Origin: Brachybacterium muris
GTDB lineage: Bacteria > Actinomycetota > Actinomycetes > Actinomycetales > Dermabacteraceae
Reading direction: 5' to 3'
Assembly (NCBI RefSeq): GCF_016907455.1
Contig: NZ_JAFBCB010000001.1
Location: 3,583,195-3,647,194 of the forward strand
Length of the DNA: 64,000 bases
Part shown: positions 1 through 8,316 of the stretch, one piece after another
Layout of the letters: every line of letters starts with the position of its first letter
How positions within the stretch are numbered: position 1 is the first letter of the stretch
Program-made: the position numbers and the translations under genes
The notes under the pieces: model-generated
Seen by the model: the letters and a program-made list of their open reading frames with translations, nothing else
What the model was told of the DNA's origin: nothing
Database searches by the model: none

Positions 1-432
1 CCCGAACGGCGGAACGGCGAGGCCCTGGTGCTCGCCTACGACGGCGAGCTGAACATCCTGGACCCCGAGAGCGGGAAGGTCCTTCACGAGGTCCCGGTCG
101 CTGCGGAATGGAGCGAGCCCGATGAGTGGCAGCAGCCCGGCCCGATGATGGCCGTGGCCGACGGGACCGCTTTCGTGGTGGACCCCGCCTCCAAGAAGCT
201 GACCATGGTGGACGTGGCCAGCGGCAAGACCTACCGCGAGCTGGAGCTGACCGTGGTGCCGCACGAGATCCAAGTGACCACCGGGACCGCGTCCGGTGAG
301 TACACGGTCGGTCATACCGAGGAGGGCGAGGACCACGAGGCCCACGACCATGACGGTCACGACCACGAGGGCGAGACCAGCGACGCCGGAGGCCACGACG
401 GCCATCACGACCACGAGGGTCACGACCACTGA
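1..432 (+). CDS. AztD-like zinc metallochaperone, C-terminal part (5' end outside window)
   Basis: The reading frame is open from base 1, so only about the last 143 residues are present. They read as the end of a beta-propeller (alternating short strands, e.g. FVVDPASKKLTMVDVASGK), followed from about residue 100 by an acidic histidine-rich tail with repeated DHDGHDHEG-like units ending at the stop. This matches the secreted AztD family, which carries zinc for the AztABC ABC importer outside the membrane; His/Asp tails of this kind bind zinc. The importer genes would be expected upstream, outside the window. Ten bases separate it from the convergent next gene. Family assignment is fairly secure; zinc specificity is inferred. 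Confidence 0.75.
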   Translation, partial: PERRNGEALVLAYDGELNILDPESGKVLHEVPVAAEWSEPDEWQQPGPMMAVADGTAFVVDPASKKLTMVDVASGKTYRELELTVVPHEIQVTTGTASGEYTVGHTEEGEDHEAHDHDGHDHEGETSDAGGHDGHHDHEGHDH

Positions 433-442
433 CCCATAGGGA

Positions 443-883
443 TCAGCGCACCTCCCAGTCCTCCACATCCCCCGGGCCCACCTGCAGCAGCGGGTGGGCC
501 CGCGGCGTGACGCCCTCCTCGGACAGACGGGGCAGCCACTCCGGGGCGCGTCCCTCCACCTTGCGACGCAGGTGCTCCAGCTCGTAGGCGAGCTGACCGG
601 TGGTCACCGGGATCGACGGGATGGAACCGATGGCCGTCGGATGCAGGATCCTGGTGACGTCGAAGCGGTAGCCCCGATCGGTGGCTTCCTGCTGCAGAGC
701 ACCCAGGTAGGCACCGATCGCCTCGAGCGGAGCCGGTTGGGCGCGGAACCGCCGCAGCTGCGGGTGATGGGTGTAGCCGCGGGTGCCTCCGTCCAGCACC
801 TTCTGTGCCAGCAGGGTCTCTCGCCAGCCGGCCACCAGGGCCGCGCGGTCCAGCAGGGACGGGTGCAGGCTCCACAGACGCAT
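443..883 (-). CDS. Pyrimidine dimer DNA glycosylase family protein
   Basis: 146 residues starting MRLWSLHPSLLDR, the hallmark N-terminus of the Pyr_excise family (T4 endonuclease V-like). The next block, GWRETLLAQKVLDGGTRGY, then HHPQLRRF, is also family-typical. Relatives start base-excision repair of UV-induced pyrimidine dimers, though many bacterial members are untested. An upstream in-frame GTG at 961 would add 26 residues of low-complexity sequence, so I chose the ATG at 883, where the family similarity begins. The gene is convergent with the zinc chaperone gene and probably monocistronic. Confidence 0.8.
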   Translation of the reverse strand: MRLWSLHPSLLDRAALVAGWRETLLAQKVLDGGTRGYTHHPQLRRFRAQPAPLEAIGAYLGALQQEATDRGYRFDVTRILHPTAIGSIPSIPVTTGQLAYELEHLRRKVEGRAPEWLPRLSEEGVTPRAHPLLQVGPGDVEDWEVR

Positions 884-971
884 GAACCGCAGTGTGCCAG
901 GCGGCGCGGCCGCGCCTCGGCTGAACCCTGGCTCACCCGCTGCTCGCCCTGCGGATCTCACACTCTCCGGT

Positions 972-1781
972 TCATCCGCGCAGGTGCCGTGCCCGGGTCA
1001 CCACCGCATCGGCCGTCGAGACCGCCTGCGCCACGTATCCGCTCCCGAACAGGTGCACGTGCGCCAGCAGCCCGAACAGCACATGCGCGCACAGGTCCTC
1101 CCGCCAGCCGGTGGGAAGCGGATGCGACTGCTGGTACCCGGCATAGATCTCCTCCAGGTGCGGCGCACCGAACAGCGACAGCATCGCCAGGTCCTCCAGG
1201 CGGTGCCCGCCATGCGCGGCCGGGTCGATCAGCACCGCACCACCCGGCGTCCACATCACGTTGCCGGACCACAGGTCCCCGTGCACCCGGCTGGGCTGCT
1301 CGGCACCTTCCCCGCTGATCCCGTCGAACACCCCCGCGGCGATCGCATCGACGGCGGCACCCACGCGGGTTGCGCCGTCGGTCCCGAGAGTGGCTGACGA
1401 GGCTTCCAGCAGCGGTCGCAGGCGATCGCCCGCCCAGAACTCCGCGAAGGAGCCACGCGAGTCGGTGGGCACCTCGAAGGGATCATCGAGGGGGCCGAAC
1501 CACGCCGCCCGCCCCGGTGACCAGCCGAAACCGGGTGCTCCGGCATCGTGCAGTGCCGCGAGGCGCTCGCCGAAGGCGCGGGCCGCCTCGGCGGTGGGCG
1601 GTGCCGGGTCCAGGCGCTCCAGGTGCAGGGCGTTCTCCTGCACCTCCAGCACTTCCACCACGGGGACCACGCCTGGTTCGGCCAGCCACCGCAGCCCCGC
1701 TGCCTCGGTCTCGAAGAAGCCCGCGGGGGCGTCGGCCCTGGACTTCACGAACGAATCCGGCTGGCCCCGTTCACGCATCAT
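972..1781 (-). CDS. Fructosamine kinase family protein
   Basis: 269 residues with the protein-kinase-like fold of the fructosamine/ketosamine-3-kinase family: substrate and nucleotide loop region in the first half, then HGDLWSGNVMW (catalytic Asp and Asn) and LIDPAAHGGHRLEDLAML (metal-binding Asp) near residues 180-210. Family members phosphorylate glycated amines so that the sugar can be shed (deglycation). The start is one of two consecutive ATGs (1781 or 1778). Both lie inside the 3' end of the upstream phosphotransferase gene, so the two genes overlap by 8-11 bp and are probably translated together. Confidence 0.85.
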   Translation of the reverse strand: MMRERGQPDSFVKSRADAPAGFFETEAAGLRWLAEPGVVPVVEVLEVQENALHLERLDPAPPTAEAARAFGERLAALHDAGAPGFGWSPGRAAWFGPLDDPFEVPTDSRGSFAEFWAGDRLRPLLEASSATLGTDGATRVGAAVDAIAAGVFDGISGEGAEQPSRVHGDLWSGNVMWTPGGAVLIDPAAHGGHRLEDLAMLSLFGAPHLEEIYAGYQQSHPLPTGWREDLCAHVLFGLLAHVHLFGSGYVAQAVSTADAVVTRARHLRG

Positions 1782-2940
1782 CGCGGCCCTCGATCCCAAG
1801 GAACGCCGCCAAGGTGGACCTCAGTCGCGGCAGCACCCGCTGATGCGCCACCTGGGTTGAGGCCCGGGAGGCCACGTGCACCAGCATCGCGGTGCGCTCG
1901 TACGCCGTCCAGGCGTTCATCCGGCGGCGCAGCGAGGGAACGTCGGCCACCGAGAAGGGCACCTCCCCGTGTTCGGTGCGGGCCCGCAGGTAGTGGTCGA
2001 CGAATGTCTCCACCTGCGGCTCGTCCATCGGGACGTACCAGGGGCCGCCGTGCACCGGCCCGCCGATGATGGCCAGGTCGCGGGCAGGGTCGTCGGCCTG
2101 CGCCCACTCGAAGTCGATGTACCGCACCACCGGCTGGTCGTCTTCGGCCTCCGGGTGGCTCCACAGCACGTTGGTGGAGCACAGGTCACCGTGGGCCAGC
2201 ACGAAGCCGTCCGTGCCGGCCATCGCAGCGATCTCCGGCTCGATCCCGGCCACGGCCACGAGGGCGGCCTCCAGGAACGGTTCCAGGTGGTGCTCGGCGA
2301 TCACCGCCGCATGCTGCTGCCTCCACTGCTCCACCAGCTGCTCCACCTCGGTGAGCAGGCCGGGCGGCCCGGCAGGGAGCTGCGCCCAGGGGTCCTCTCC
2401 GAGGGAGACAGGGCCGCGCCCGGGGGCGGGCACCGTGTGCAGGTGGGCCAGGTGCTCGGCGTGCGCGGCCAGGTGTGCAGGGGTCCAGGTCTCCGGTGCG
2501 GCGGCACGGCCGGGCATGTCGGTGGCCACCACGTACGGGTGGCCGATGGGGCTGGTGGCCGCGTCGTCGTGGAAGGCGATCGGGTCCGGCCCCACCTCGG
2601 CGGGGATCAGGGTGAGCGCCGCGATCTCGTGAGCCAGGCTCTGATGCAGCTCGGCCGGGGCCACATGGGGGATCCGCACGATCACCGAGGCGTTCTCCTG
2701 CGGGGTGAGCCTCCACGCGGCGAACCGCTCACCCACCCCCACCAGCTCCACCCGTGCCGATCCGGACAGCGACGGCGGCAGCACCGACTTGTGCAGTCCC
2801 GGCAGGCGCACGGGGGAGTGGTCGTCCCGCATCGGCAGCACCAGGGTCCCGTTGCTCCACGCCTGCTGCAGGCGCTCACCCATGGCGGGGCTCACGGGAT
2901 CGGGTGCGGCGGACGGATCGTGGGCAGGGGTGCTCTGCAT
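1771..2940 (-). CDS. Aminoglycoside phosphotransferase (APH) family kinase
   Basis: 389 residues. The APH-type kinase core is clear: HGDLCSTNVLW (catalytic loop) and YIDFEWAQADDPARDLA (metal-binding Asp) in the last third. The substrate is not evident; APH-fold enzymes act on aminoglycosides, choline, homoserine, thiamine and others, and nothing here selects one. The frame stays open upstream to 3648, but that part is low-complexity and antisense to tauE, so I placed the start at ATG 2940 (MQSTPAHD). The gene overlaps the following fructosamine kinase gene, so two kinases of one fold sit in one transcript, perhaps for related substrates. Confidence 0.75.
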   Translation of the reverse strand: MQSTPAHDPSAAPDPVSPAMGERLQQAWSNGTLVLPMRDDHSPVRLPGLHKSVLPPSLSGSARVELVGVGERFAAWRLTPQENASVIVRIPHVAPAELHQSLAHEIAALTLIPAEVGPDPIAFHDDAATSPIGHPYVVATDMPGRAAAPETWTPAHLAAHAEHLAHLHTVPAPGRGPVSLGEDPWAQLPAGPPGLLTEVEQLVEQWRQQHAAVIAEHHLEPFLEAALVAVAGIEPEIAAMAGTDGFVLAHGDLCSTNVLWSHPEAEDDQPVVRYIDFEWAQADDPARDLAIIGGPVHGGPWYVPMDEPQVETFVDHYLRARTEHGEVPFSVADVPSLRRRMNAWTAYERTAMLVHVASRASTQVAHQRVLPRLRSTLAAFLGIEGRDDA

Positions 2941-3117
2941 CGGTGGCCTCCTGCCCCGAGTATTCCACCCGTCCTTGTCCCGCCGCCCTGCCGTGCAGCC
3001 CCTGGCGTGCGCCGCCCCTGCTCCTGTCCCGGCCGTTGCCGTTGCGGGGCCGGGAACTACGATGGTCCAGGCGCTGACCGACGCCCCCACCTGTCCTGAA
3101 CCCCGGAGGCTTCCCTG

Positions 3118-4050
3118 ATGGAGTTGGCACTGCTCGCGATCGCCGTCGGCGTAGGGGTGGGCCTGGTCGTGGGTGCCCTCGGCGCTGGTGGAGGGATCCT
3201 CGCGGTGCCCGTGCTGGTGTTCCTGCTGTCCCAGGACCCGCACGCCGCCACCGCCTCCAGCCTGCTGATCGTGCTGATCACGGCCCTGTTCTCGATCCCC
3301 CATCACGCCCGCAAGCGCAATGTGGCCTGGCGCGACGGCCTGGTGTTCGCCGGGGTATCCGTGGTGGGGGCCGTGCTCGGTTCCCGCCTGTCGGTGCTGG
3401 TGGACCCCACGCTGCTGCTGATCCTGTTCGGCTCCATGCTGACGGTGGTGGCGATCGTGATGCTGCGGCGCGGCATCGCAGGCCGCCGCCAGGAGGACCG
3501 AAAGAGCGCCGCCCACGGCACGCACGAGGGCGAGGAACCGCTCGCGTTCCATGACGACCCCGTGCTCGACGCCCCCGGCCCCGACACCGTGATCGCCGCC
3601 GACGGCACCCTCACCCACCACGGGAAGACCGACCTCGAGCCTCCGCACGGCCCCACGGCCGCAGTTGACGGCCGCCGGGGTCCTCGCCTGCCCTGGGTCA
3701 TCGCCGCGGCATCCCTGACCGGGTTCCTCACCGGGTTCTTCGGGGTGGGTGGCGGTTTCATCGTGGTGCCGATGCTGGTGATCGCCCTGGGCCTGGCGAT
3801 GCGCCGAGCCTCCGGCACCAGTCTGCTGGTCATGATCGTCACCACCGCCGCCAGCCTGCTCGCCCGCATCGGCACCGACGTGAGCGTGGACTGGACCGTC
3901 ACGCTGCTGTTCGCTGCCGGGTCCGCAGTGGGCGGCATGCTGGGCGGCCCGCTCTCCGCCAAGGCGCGCGCCTCCACCCTCACCCTGATCTTCGCGGCGC
4001 TGCTGGGCGGGGTCGCAGCGGTGACGCTGGGGAACACGCTGCTGGGCTAG
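3118..4050 (+). CDS. TauE/SafE family sulfite/organosulfur exporter
   Basis: 310 residues of integral membrane protein with the family's two-repeat layout. Glycine-rich motifs GALGAGGGILAVPVLV (about residues 20-35) and GFFGVGGGFIVVPMLV (about 205-220) start each half. The halves are separated by an unusually long hydrophilic loop (about residues 120-190) rich in His, Asp and Glu. Family members are thought to export sulfite, sulfonates or related anions, but the substrate here cannot be told. It is divergent from the kinase pair at 2940 and overlaps the convergent DUF488 gene by 4 bp at the 3' end. Confidence 0.85.
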   Translation: MELALLAIAVGVGVGLVVGALGAGGGILAVPVLVFLLSQDPHAATASSLLIVLITALFSIPHHARKRNVAWRDGLVFAGVSVVGAVLGSRLSVLVDPTLLLILFGSMLTVVAIVMLRRGIAGRRQEDRKSAAHGTHEGEEPLAFHDDPVLDAPGPDTVIAADGTLTHHGKTDLEPPHGPTAAVDGRRGPRLPWVIAAASLTGFLTGFFGVGGGFIVVPMLVIALGLAMRRASGTSLLVMIVTTAASLLARIGTDVSVDWTVTLLFAAGSAVGGMLGGPLSAKARASTLTLIFAALLGGVAAVTLGNTLLG

Positions 4051-4598
4051 GTGCTGGCCTCCTCCCCGTCCCAGACCACGTGCCCCTCGGTGTCCAACCG
4101 GGCTCCCTCGCTGGGCTCGTGAATGCGCAGGTCACCGCTGGGCATCAGGTGCTCCACGAGTATCCCCTGCTCCAGTGTGATCACGTCGGCGATGATCCGC
4201 CGGTGGCAGCGCCACCACACCGACTCCGAGCACATCACCGCGGTGCGGGCGGCGTCGATGTCGACGAGGAGGTCTGCGACCGCTGCCCGGAACTCCGGCT
4301 CGCGGGTCCAGGCGGCGTAGGCCCGGAACGCGGCTACCCGCCACCAGACGTCAGGGGAGGCGGAGTCCTGCTCCTTGGTGAGGCGACGCCTCCCTCCCAG
4401 GCGCTCCTCCCACCGGTAGTCGATGCCTGCGGCTTCGCAGATCGCCTCCACCTGGCCGCGGGCCGCGGCGTCGTTCGCCCGGCTGCCGGGGAAGCGGCGC
4501 ACGTCCACCAGGCGCTCGATCCCTGCGCCGCTCAGCAGCGCGGTGAGCTCGTCGCGGTCGAGACGGCCGTGGCCGACGGTGATCAGAGGAGGAGGCAT
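4047..4598 (-). CDS. DUF488 domain-containing protein
   Basis: 183 residues spanning a whole DUF488 domain: N-terminal ITVGHGRLDRDEL, the VDVRRFPGSR motif, and the conserved cysteine block MCSESVWWRCHRRIIADVI near residue 135. The family is widespread and biochemically uncharacterised; the two conserved cysteines and adjacent basic residues suggest nucleic-acid or redox chemistry but do not prove it. It starts at ATG 4598, divergent from the methyltransferase gene at 4688, and its stop overlaps the tauE stop. Confidence 0.8.
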   Translation of the reverse strand: MPPPLITVGHGRLDRDELTALLSGAGIERLVDVRRFPGSRANDAAARGQVEAICEAAGIDYRWEERLGGRRRLTKEQDSASPDVWWRVAAFRAYAAWTREPEFRAAVADLLVDIDAARTAVMCSESVWWRCHRRIIADVITLEQGILVEHLMPSGDLRIHEPSEGARLDTEGHVVWDGEEAST

Positions 4599-4687
4599 CT
4601 GCCCAGCATGGCACGCCGAGTACCGGCGCGGACCGATATCGTCAGGCAGCGGTACCGGTCGCTGTCAGCCGGAGCGAGGGGTCATCC

Positions 4688-5329
4688 ATGCAGAGGCGTA
4701 CAGAGGATCGGGACTTCTCCGCGTACAACGCGGCCCAGCAGGGCAGACCGGTCAGGCCCCTGGCGGTGCGCGCAGTCGAGACTGCGGCACAGGGCACGGC
4801 CGACGCTGCGGTGCCACGCCCGACCGGGCCCGGGGCCGCTGACGGGGATGAGCGCCCCACCGCCGTGGAGCTGGGCAGCGGGATCGGCATCGAGGCGGAG
4901 TTCCTGGCCCGGCAGGGCTACGAGGTGTGGACCTACGATGCCGATCCCTCCGTCGAACCCGCCCTGCGCCAGCTGGCCGCGCGGCATCCCGTGCACCACT
5001 CCACCACGGTGCTGGAGTCGATCGCCGATCTGCCCTCCGCTGACCTCTTGCTCTCCTGCGCGACCCTGTCCTTCGTGCCGCGAGCGGCGTTCGGCGGCCT
5101 GTGGCGCAGCATCGTCGCCGCGGTGCGGCCCGGCGGGGTGCTCGCGATCGACCTGTTCGGGGAGAACGACGACTGGGCAGTGACCGACGGCACGTTCCTC
5201 TCCCGCTCGCAGGTCGAGGACCTGCTGCAGGGCTGGGCGAGTGCCGAGGTGGAGGAGAGGGAGTACGACGGCCACTCCTTCGGCGGGCCCAAGCACTGGC
5301 ACACGTTCACTGTCATCGCCCGCCGCTGA
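4688..5329 (+). CDS. Class I SAM-dependent methyltransferase
   Basis: 213 residues. Motif I, AVELGSGIGIEAEFLARQG, and the acidic end of strand 2, YDADPS, form the SAM site around residues 60-95; LLLSCATLSFVP and GGVLAIDLFGENDDWAV correspond to later Rossmann strands. An Ala/Pro-rich segment of about 25 residues separates the short N-terminus from the SAM domain. A TehB-like or small-molecule methyltransferase is possible; the substrate is unknown. It is followed after 33 bp by the CoA-transferase gene on the same strand. Confidence 0.75.
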   Translation: MQRRTEDRDFSAYNAAQQGRPVRPLAVRAVETAAQGTADAAVPRPTGPGAADGDERPTAVELGSGIGIEAEFLARQGYEVWTYDADPSVEPALRQLAARHPVHHSTTVLESIADLPSADLLLSCATLSFVPRAAFGGLWRSIVAAVRPGGVLAIDLFGENDDWAVTDGTFLSRSQVEDLLQGWASAEVEEREYDGHSFGGPKHWHTFTVIARR

Positions 5330-5362
5330 CCGCGGCCGCGAGGCCGCACGTACCCTGGCCGC

Positions 5363-6733
5363 GTGGAACCACCGCTGATCCGTGACTGGCCGGGATCGCT
5401 CGACGTCGGAGGCCTCGCTGCCGACTCGGTCGAGCAGGCGCGCCGAGCCGTCGAGCGCGTGGCGGGGCTGAGGGGGATCGATGCCGAGGTGGGGACCTCC
5501 GCAGCGCTGATCGTCGGCGCCTTCGATGCGATCGGCCACCTGCGCATCGACGGGCGCCCGGCACCGGGGTGGGCCCCGCTCAGCGGCTTCGTCGAGGCGG
5601 CCGACGGGTGGGTGCGACTCCACGGCAACTTCCCCCACCACGCGGAGGCGATCCGGGCATCGCTCCAGGTGGGCGGCCCGGAGGAGCTGGCTGCGGCCGT
5701 CTCGCGCCTTCCAGCCGCGCAGGTGGAGGAACGGGTGCAGGCGGCCGGTGGCATCGCCACCGTGGTGCGCTCCCCGGCGCAGTGGGAGCAGCATCCCCAC
5801 CACCGGGCGACCTGTGACGTCCCCTGGCACCGGGTGCTGCCCGGTGCGGAGCGGCGAGTGCTGGGTGCTGCCCAGGACGTGCCGCTTCAGGGGGTGCGGG
5901 TCCTGGACCTCACCCGGGTGATCGCCGGGCCCGTTTGCTCCCAGCTGTTGGGCTGCCTGGGGTCCGAGGTGCTGCGCATCGACCCGCCACACTGCCCGGA
6001 GCTGCTGGAGCACCACCTGTCCACCGGCATGGGCAAGCGTTCCGCACAGCTCGACCTGGGCAAGCACCTGGATGTCCTGCACGAGCACCTGCTGCCCGGG
6101 GCGGACGTGGTGCTGCTGGGCTACCGACCCGGATCGCTGGACCGGTTCGGTCTCGCCCCGGCAGGCCTCGCACAGCGCTTCCCGCATCTGGTGATCGGCT
6201 CACTCAGTGCGTGGGGCGAGCACGGGCCGTGGGGGAGCACGGCGGGGTTCGACTCGATCGTGCAGGCCGCGACCGGTATCGCCAGTGTGTGCGGAGGTGA
6301 GGACGGGCGCCCCGGGGCACTGCCGGTGCAGGCCCTGGACCACTCCAGCGGGTACCTGCTCGCTGCTCGGGTGATCGACCTGCTGGCCGATGCCCGCGGC
6401 GGGCGGGTGCACGTGAACCTGCTCGGTGCCGCGCGGGAGCTGCTGCGGCGTGCGGTGCCGGAACGGGCCGGCGGGGATGCGCTGCGCGAGGACGACACGG
6501 CGCAAGCAGGCAACGCGATCGATGCCGGTGCGGGCGGTGCCGGGCCGGACTCGGGCGGCGCGGGCCCGGCCACGGTCGACCTCGACACCCCGCACGGACG
6601 GGTGCGCACCGTCCCGGTTCCGCTCACCCTCGACGGCGCGCCGATCAGCGGGCCGATCGCGGAGTACGGCACCGCCCGGCCTCATTGGGACGGAGGGGCC
6701 TCTGGTGCGGTGCCCCCATCGGTGACAGGCTGA
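5363..6733 (+). CDS. CaiB/BaiF family (type III) CoA transferase
   Basis: 456 residues beginning at GTG 5363. The signature VRVLDLTRVIAGPVCSQLLGCLGSEVLRID (about residues 180-210) and GMGKRSAQLDLGK are typical; the Asp in LPVQALDHSSGYLLA is the likely CoA-thioester nucleophile by family analogy. About 170 residues precede the signature, as in the longer actinobacterial members that carry a partial second domain. A Gly/Ala/Pro-rich insert sits near residues 370-400. The enzyme would move CoA between acyl and carboxylic acids or racemise alpha-methylacyl-CoA; the substrate is unknown. The next gene begins within 25 bp. Confidence 0.8.
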   Translation: MEPPLIRDWPGSLDVGGLAADSVEQARRAVERVAGLRGIDAEVGTSAALIVGAFDAIGHLRIDGRPAPGWAPLSGFVEAADGWVRLHGNFPHHAEAIRASLQVGGPEELAAAVSRLPAAQVEERVQAAGGIATVVRSPAQWEQHPHHRATCDVPWHRVLPGAERRVLGAAQDVPLQGVRVLDLTRVIAGPVCSQLLGCLGSEVLRIDPPHCPELLEHHLSTGMGKRSAQLDLGKHLDVLHEHLLPGADVVLLGYRPGSLDRFGLAPAGLAQRFPHLVIGSLSAWGEHGPWGSTAGFDSIVQAATGIASVCGGEDGRPGALPVQALDHSSGYLLAARVIDLLADARGGRVHVNLLGAARELLRRAVPERAGGDALREDDTAQAGNAIDAGAGGAGPDSGGAGPATVDLDTPHGRVRTVPVPLTLDGAPISGPIAEYGTARPHWDGGASGAVPPSVTG

Positions 6734-6757
6734 GTGCCACTGAGTTGGGAGGTGCCC

Positions 6758-7111
6758 ATGAAGCTCGCACCCGAGGATCCGCGTGCCGATCTGGTCGGCG
6801 TGCTGCATGACCTCGCCCGGGGGGTCGGCTCCGAGGGTGACGTCGAGGTGGGCACCATGTTCCGCAGCCCCGGCCTGCGGGTGGGCGGCACGATCCTCGC
6901 CTTCCTGGGGTTCGACGGCGAGCTGATCGTGAAGCTCCCGCACGCCCGGGGGCAGGAACTGATCGCGGCAGGCGAAGCCGCCCCGGTCACCATGGGCACC
7001 CGCACCATGAAGGAGTGGTTCGAACTGCCCTCCGCCGACACGCCCGATCAGGCCTACCAGGCGTGGCTGCCGCTGGTGCGCGAAGCGCTCGCATTCGTGC
7101 GCGGGAGCTGA
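6758..7111 (+). CDS. TfoX/Sxy N-terminal domain-like protein
   Basis: 117 residues. ATG 6758 is chosen because a clear GGGAGG ribosome site lies at 6747-6752; the in-frame upstream codon is not preceded by one. The core VGTMFRSPGLRVGGTILAFLGFDGELIVKLP resembles the TfoX N-terminal fold (compact beta sheet), and MGTRTMKEWFELP fits its C-terminal half. In proteobacteria TfoX activates competence, but actinobacterial members are uncharacterised and may bind small ligands. It follows the CoA-transferase stop closely, so co-transcription is likely. Confidence 0.6.
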   Translation: MKLAPEDPRADLVGVLHDLARGVGSEGDVEVGTMFRSPGLRVGGTILAFLGFDGELIVKLPHARGQELIAAGEAAPVTMGTRTMKEWFELPSADTPDQAYQAWLPLVREALAFVRGS

Positions 7112-7120
7112 GGGAGCCGG

Positions 7121-7672
7121 TCAGCGCACCGTGACGGTCACGTCCGTCGGGTACCCGTCCTCCGATCCCGGATCGCAGTCCTCGGCGAGCTCCTCGCGGA
7201 AGCAGTACTGCACGCGGATCGTCGCCGTACCCGGCGCGATCCCTGTGACCTCGAGCGCGGTCGGCCCGTCGCCCCCGGTGGAGGTGTCCTCCCAGTCCTC
7301 GAAGCCCAGCACCGAGTCACCGCTGACGAACCCGGCCTCGGCGACACCCTCCGGCTCCACGGAGAGCACGCCCCAGTTGTCGCCGACGCTCGTGCTGCTG
7401 CCGCCCCAGTAGATCTGCGCGGTCTCACCCACCTCGATCTCCAGCTGCTGCGTCCCCACGGGCAGCAGCTCCGAGCTCAGCGTGGGAGGTTCGACAGGAG
7501 GATCGCTCGACGATGGCGGCTCCGACGGGGAGGGCGTGCCGGGCCCCAGGCCTCCCAGGTCAAGCCCACAACTGGTCAGGAGCAGACACGCGCCGGCCAT
7601 CGCCGTCCACGACCGCCCTCGCCCAGTTTTCCGGGTGAGCCTCCCGTCATTGGCCTCGACACGGGAGACCAT
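7121..7672 (-). CDS. Secreted lipoprotein, function unknown
   Basis: 183 residues. A basic N-terminus, a hydrophobic stretch (AMAGACLL) and the lipobox LLTSC place the lipidated cysteine at about residue 35. A Ser/Pro/Glu-rich linker follows, then a beta-rich domain with QQLEIEVGETAQIYW at its start and GIAPGTATIRVQYCF near its end. That is the pattern of immunoglobulin-like folds such as chagasin-type inhibitors, but similarity is too weak for a name. Two cysteines (CFREELAEDC) could form a disulfide. It starts 3 bp after the stop of the hydrolase gene and is probably last in that operon. Confidence 0.6.
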   Translation of the reverse strand: MVSRVEANDGRLTRKTGRGRSWTAMAGACLLLTSCGLDLGGLGPGTPSPSEPPSSSDPPVEPPTLSSELLPVGTQQLEIEVGETAQIYWGGSSTSVGDNWGVLSVEPEGVAEAGFVSGDSVLGFEDWEDTSTGGDGPTALEVTGIAPGTATIRVQYCFREELAEDCDPGSEDGYPTDVTVTVR

Positions 7673-7675
7673 GAC

Positions 7676-8278
7676 TCAGGCCCCCGCCCGCGGTGGCACC
7701 GACTCCAGGACCTCCCGCGTGGAGCGCAGCTGCACCTGGGGTGGGAACAGGCCCATCACCTGCAGTGCCGCCTGCCCGTTCTCGGCCGTCGAGGGGGCGA
7801 CTGCGTCGGTCACCACGGTCACGTGCGCGCCCGCATCGGCCGCGGCGAGCACGGTGGTGATCACGCAGCAGTCGGTCGAGACCCCCGTGACCAGCAGCTG
7901 CGGGGCGCGGCCGACGATCGCTTCGAGCTTCGGCCCCCACTTGCCGAAGGTGGGCTCATCCACCGTGGGGTGCGCGGAGAGCGCCTGCGCATCCTCCACC
8001 AGTTCGTACAGCGGGTCCTCGGCGGGAACGTCGGCGAAGGGCCAGGCCGCGAAGTAGGCGCCCCAGGCGGTGTCGCGGTCGGCGGTGGGCAGCCAGCGGG
8101 TCACCAGGGTGTGCTCGGAGCCGACGTGGGCGGCCAGGGCGCGGATGTTCCCCATCGCCGAGGGGAAGAACGGGGAGGCCCATTCCGAGGTGGGATCGGC
8201 GAAGATCCGCTGCGGGTCCACGACCAGCAGCCAGGGGGCGGTGTCAGGAGTGGGAGTACCAGGCGCGACGGTGTCCAT
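7676..8278 (-). CDS. Isochorismatase-like cysteine hydrolase
   Basis: 200 residues from ATG 8278. The catalytic triad of the family can be placed: Asp in LLVVDPQRIFAD (about residue 20), Lys in FGKWGPK and Cys in VTGVSTDCCVITT. Family members hydrolyse amides or vinyl ethers (nicotinamide, N-carbamoyl compounds, isochorismate). With an NCS1-type nucleobase permease at the head of the same run, an N-carbamoyl or nicotinamide-type substrate is a reasonable guess, not shown. It lies 38 bp after the SDR gene and 3 bp before the lipoprotein gene. Confidence 0.8.
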   Translation of the reverse strand: MDTVAPGTPTPDTAPWLLVVDPQRIFADPTSEWASPFFPSAMGNIRALAAHVGSEHTLVTRWLPTADRDTAWGAYFAAWPFADVPAEDPLYELVEDAQALSAHPTVDEPTFGKWGPKLEAIVGRAPQLLVTGVSTDCCVITTVLAAADAGAHVTVVTDAVAPSTAENGQAALQVMGLFPPQVQLRSTREVLESVPPRAGA

Positions 8279-8316
8279 ACGGGAACTGTAGGCGCAGCAG
8301 GATGTGCGCGGGCGGC

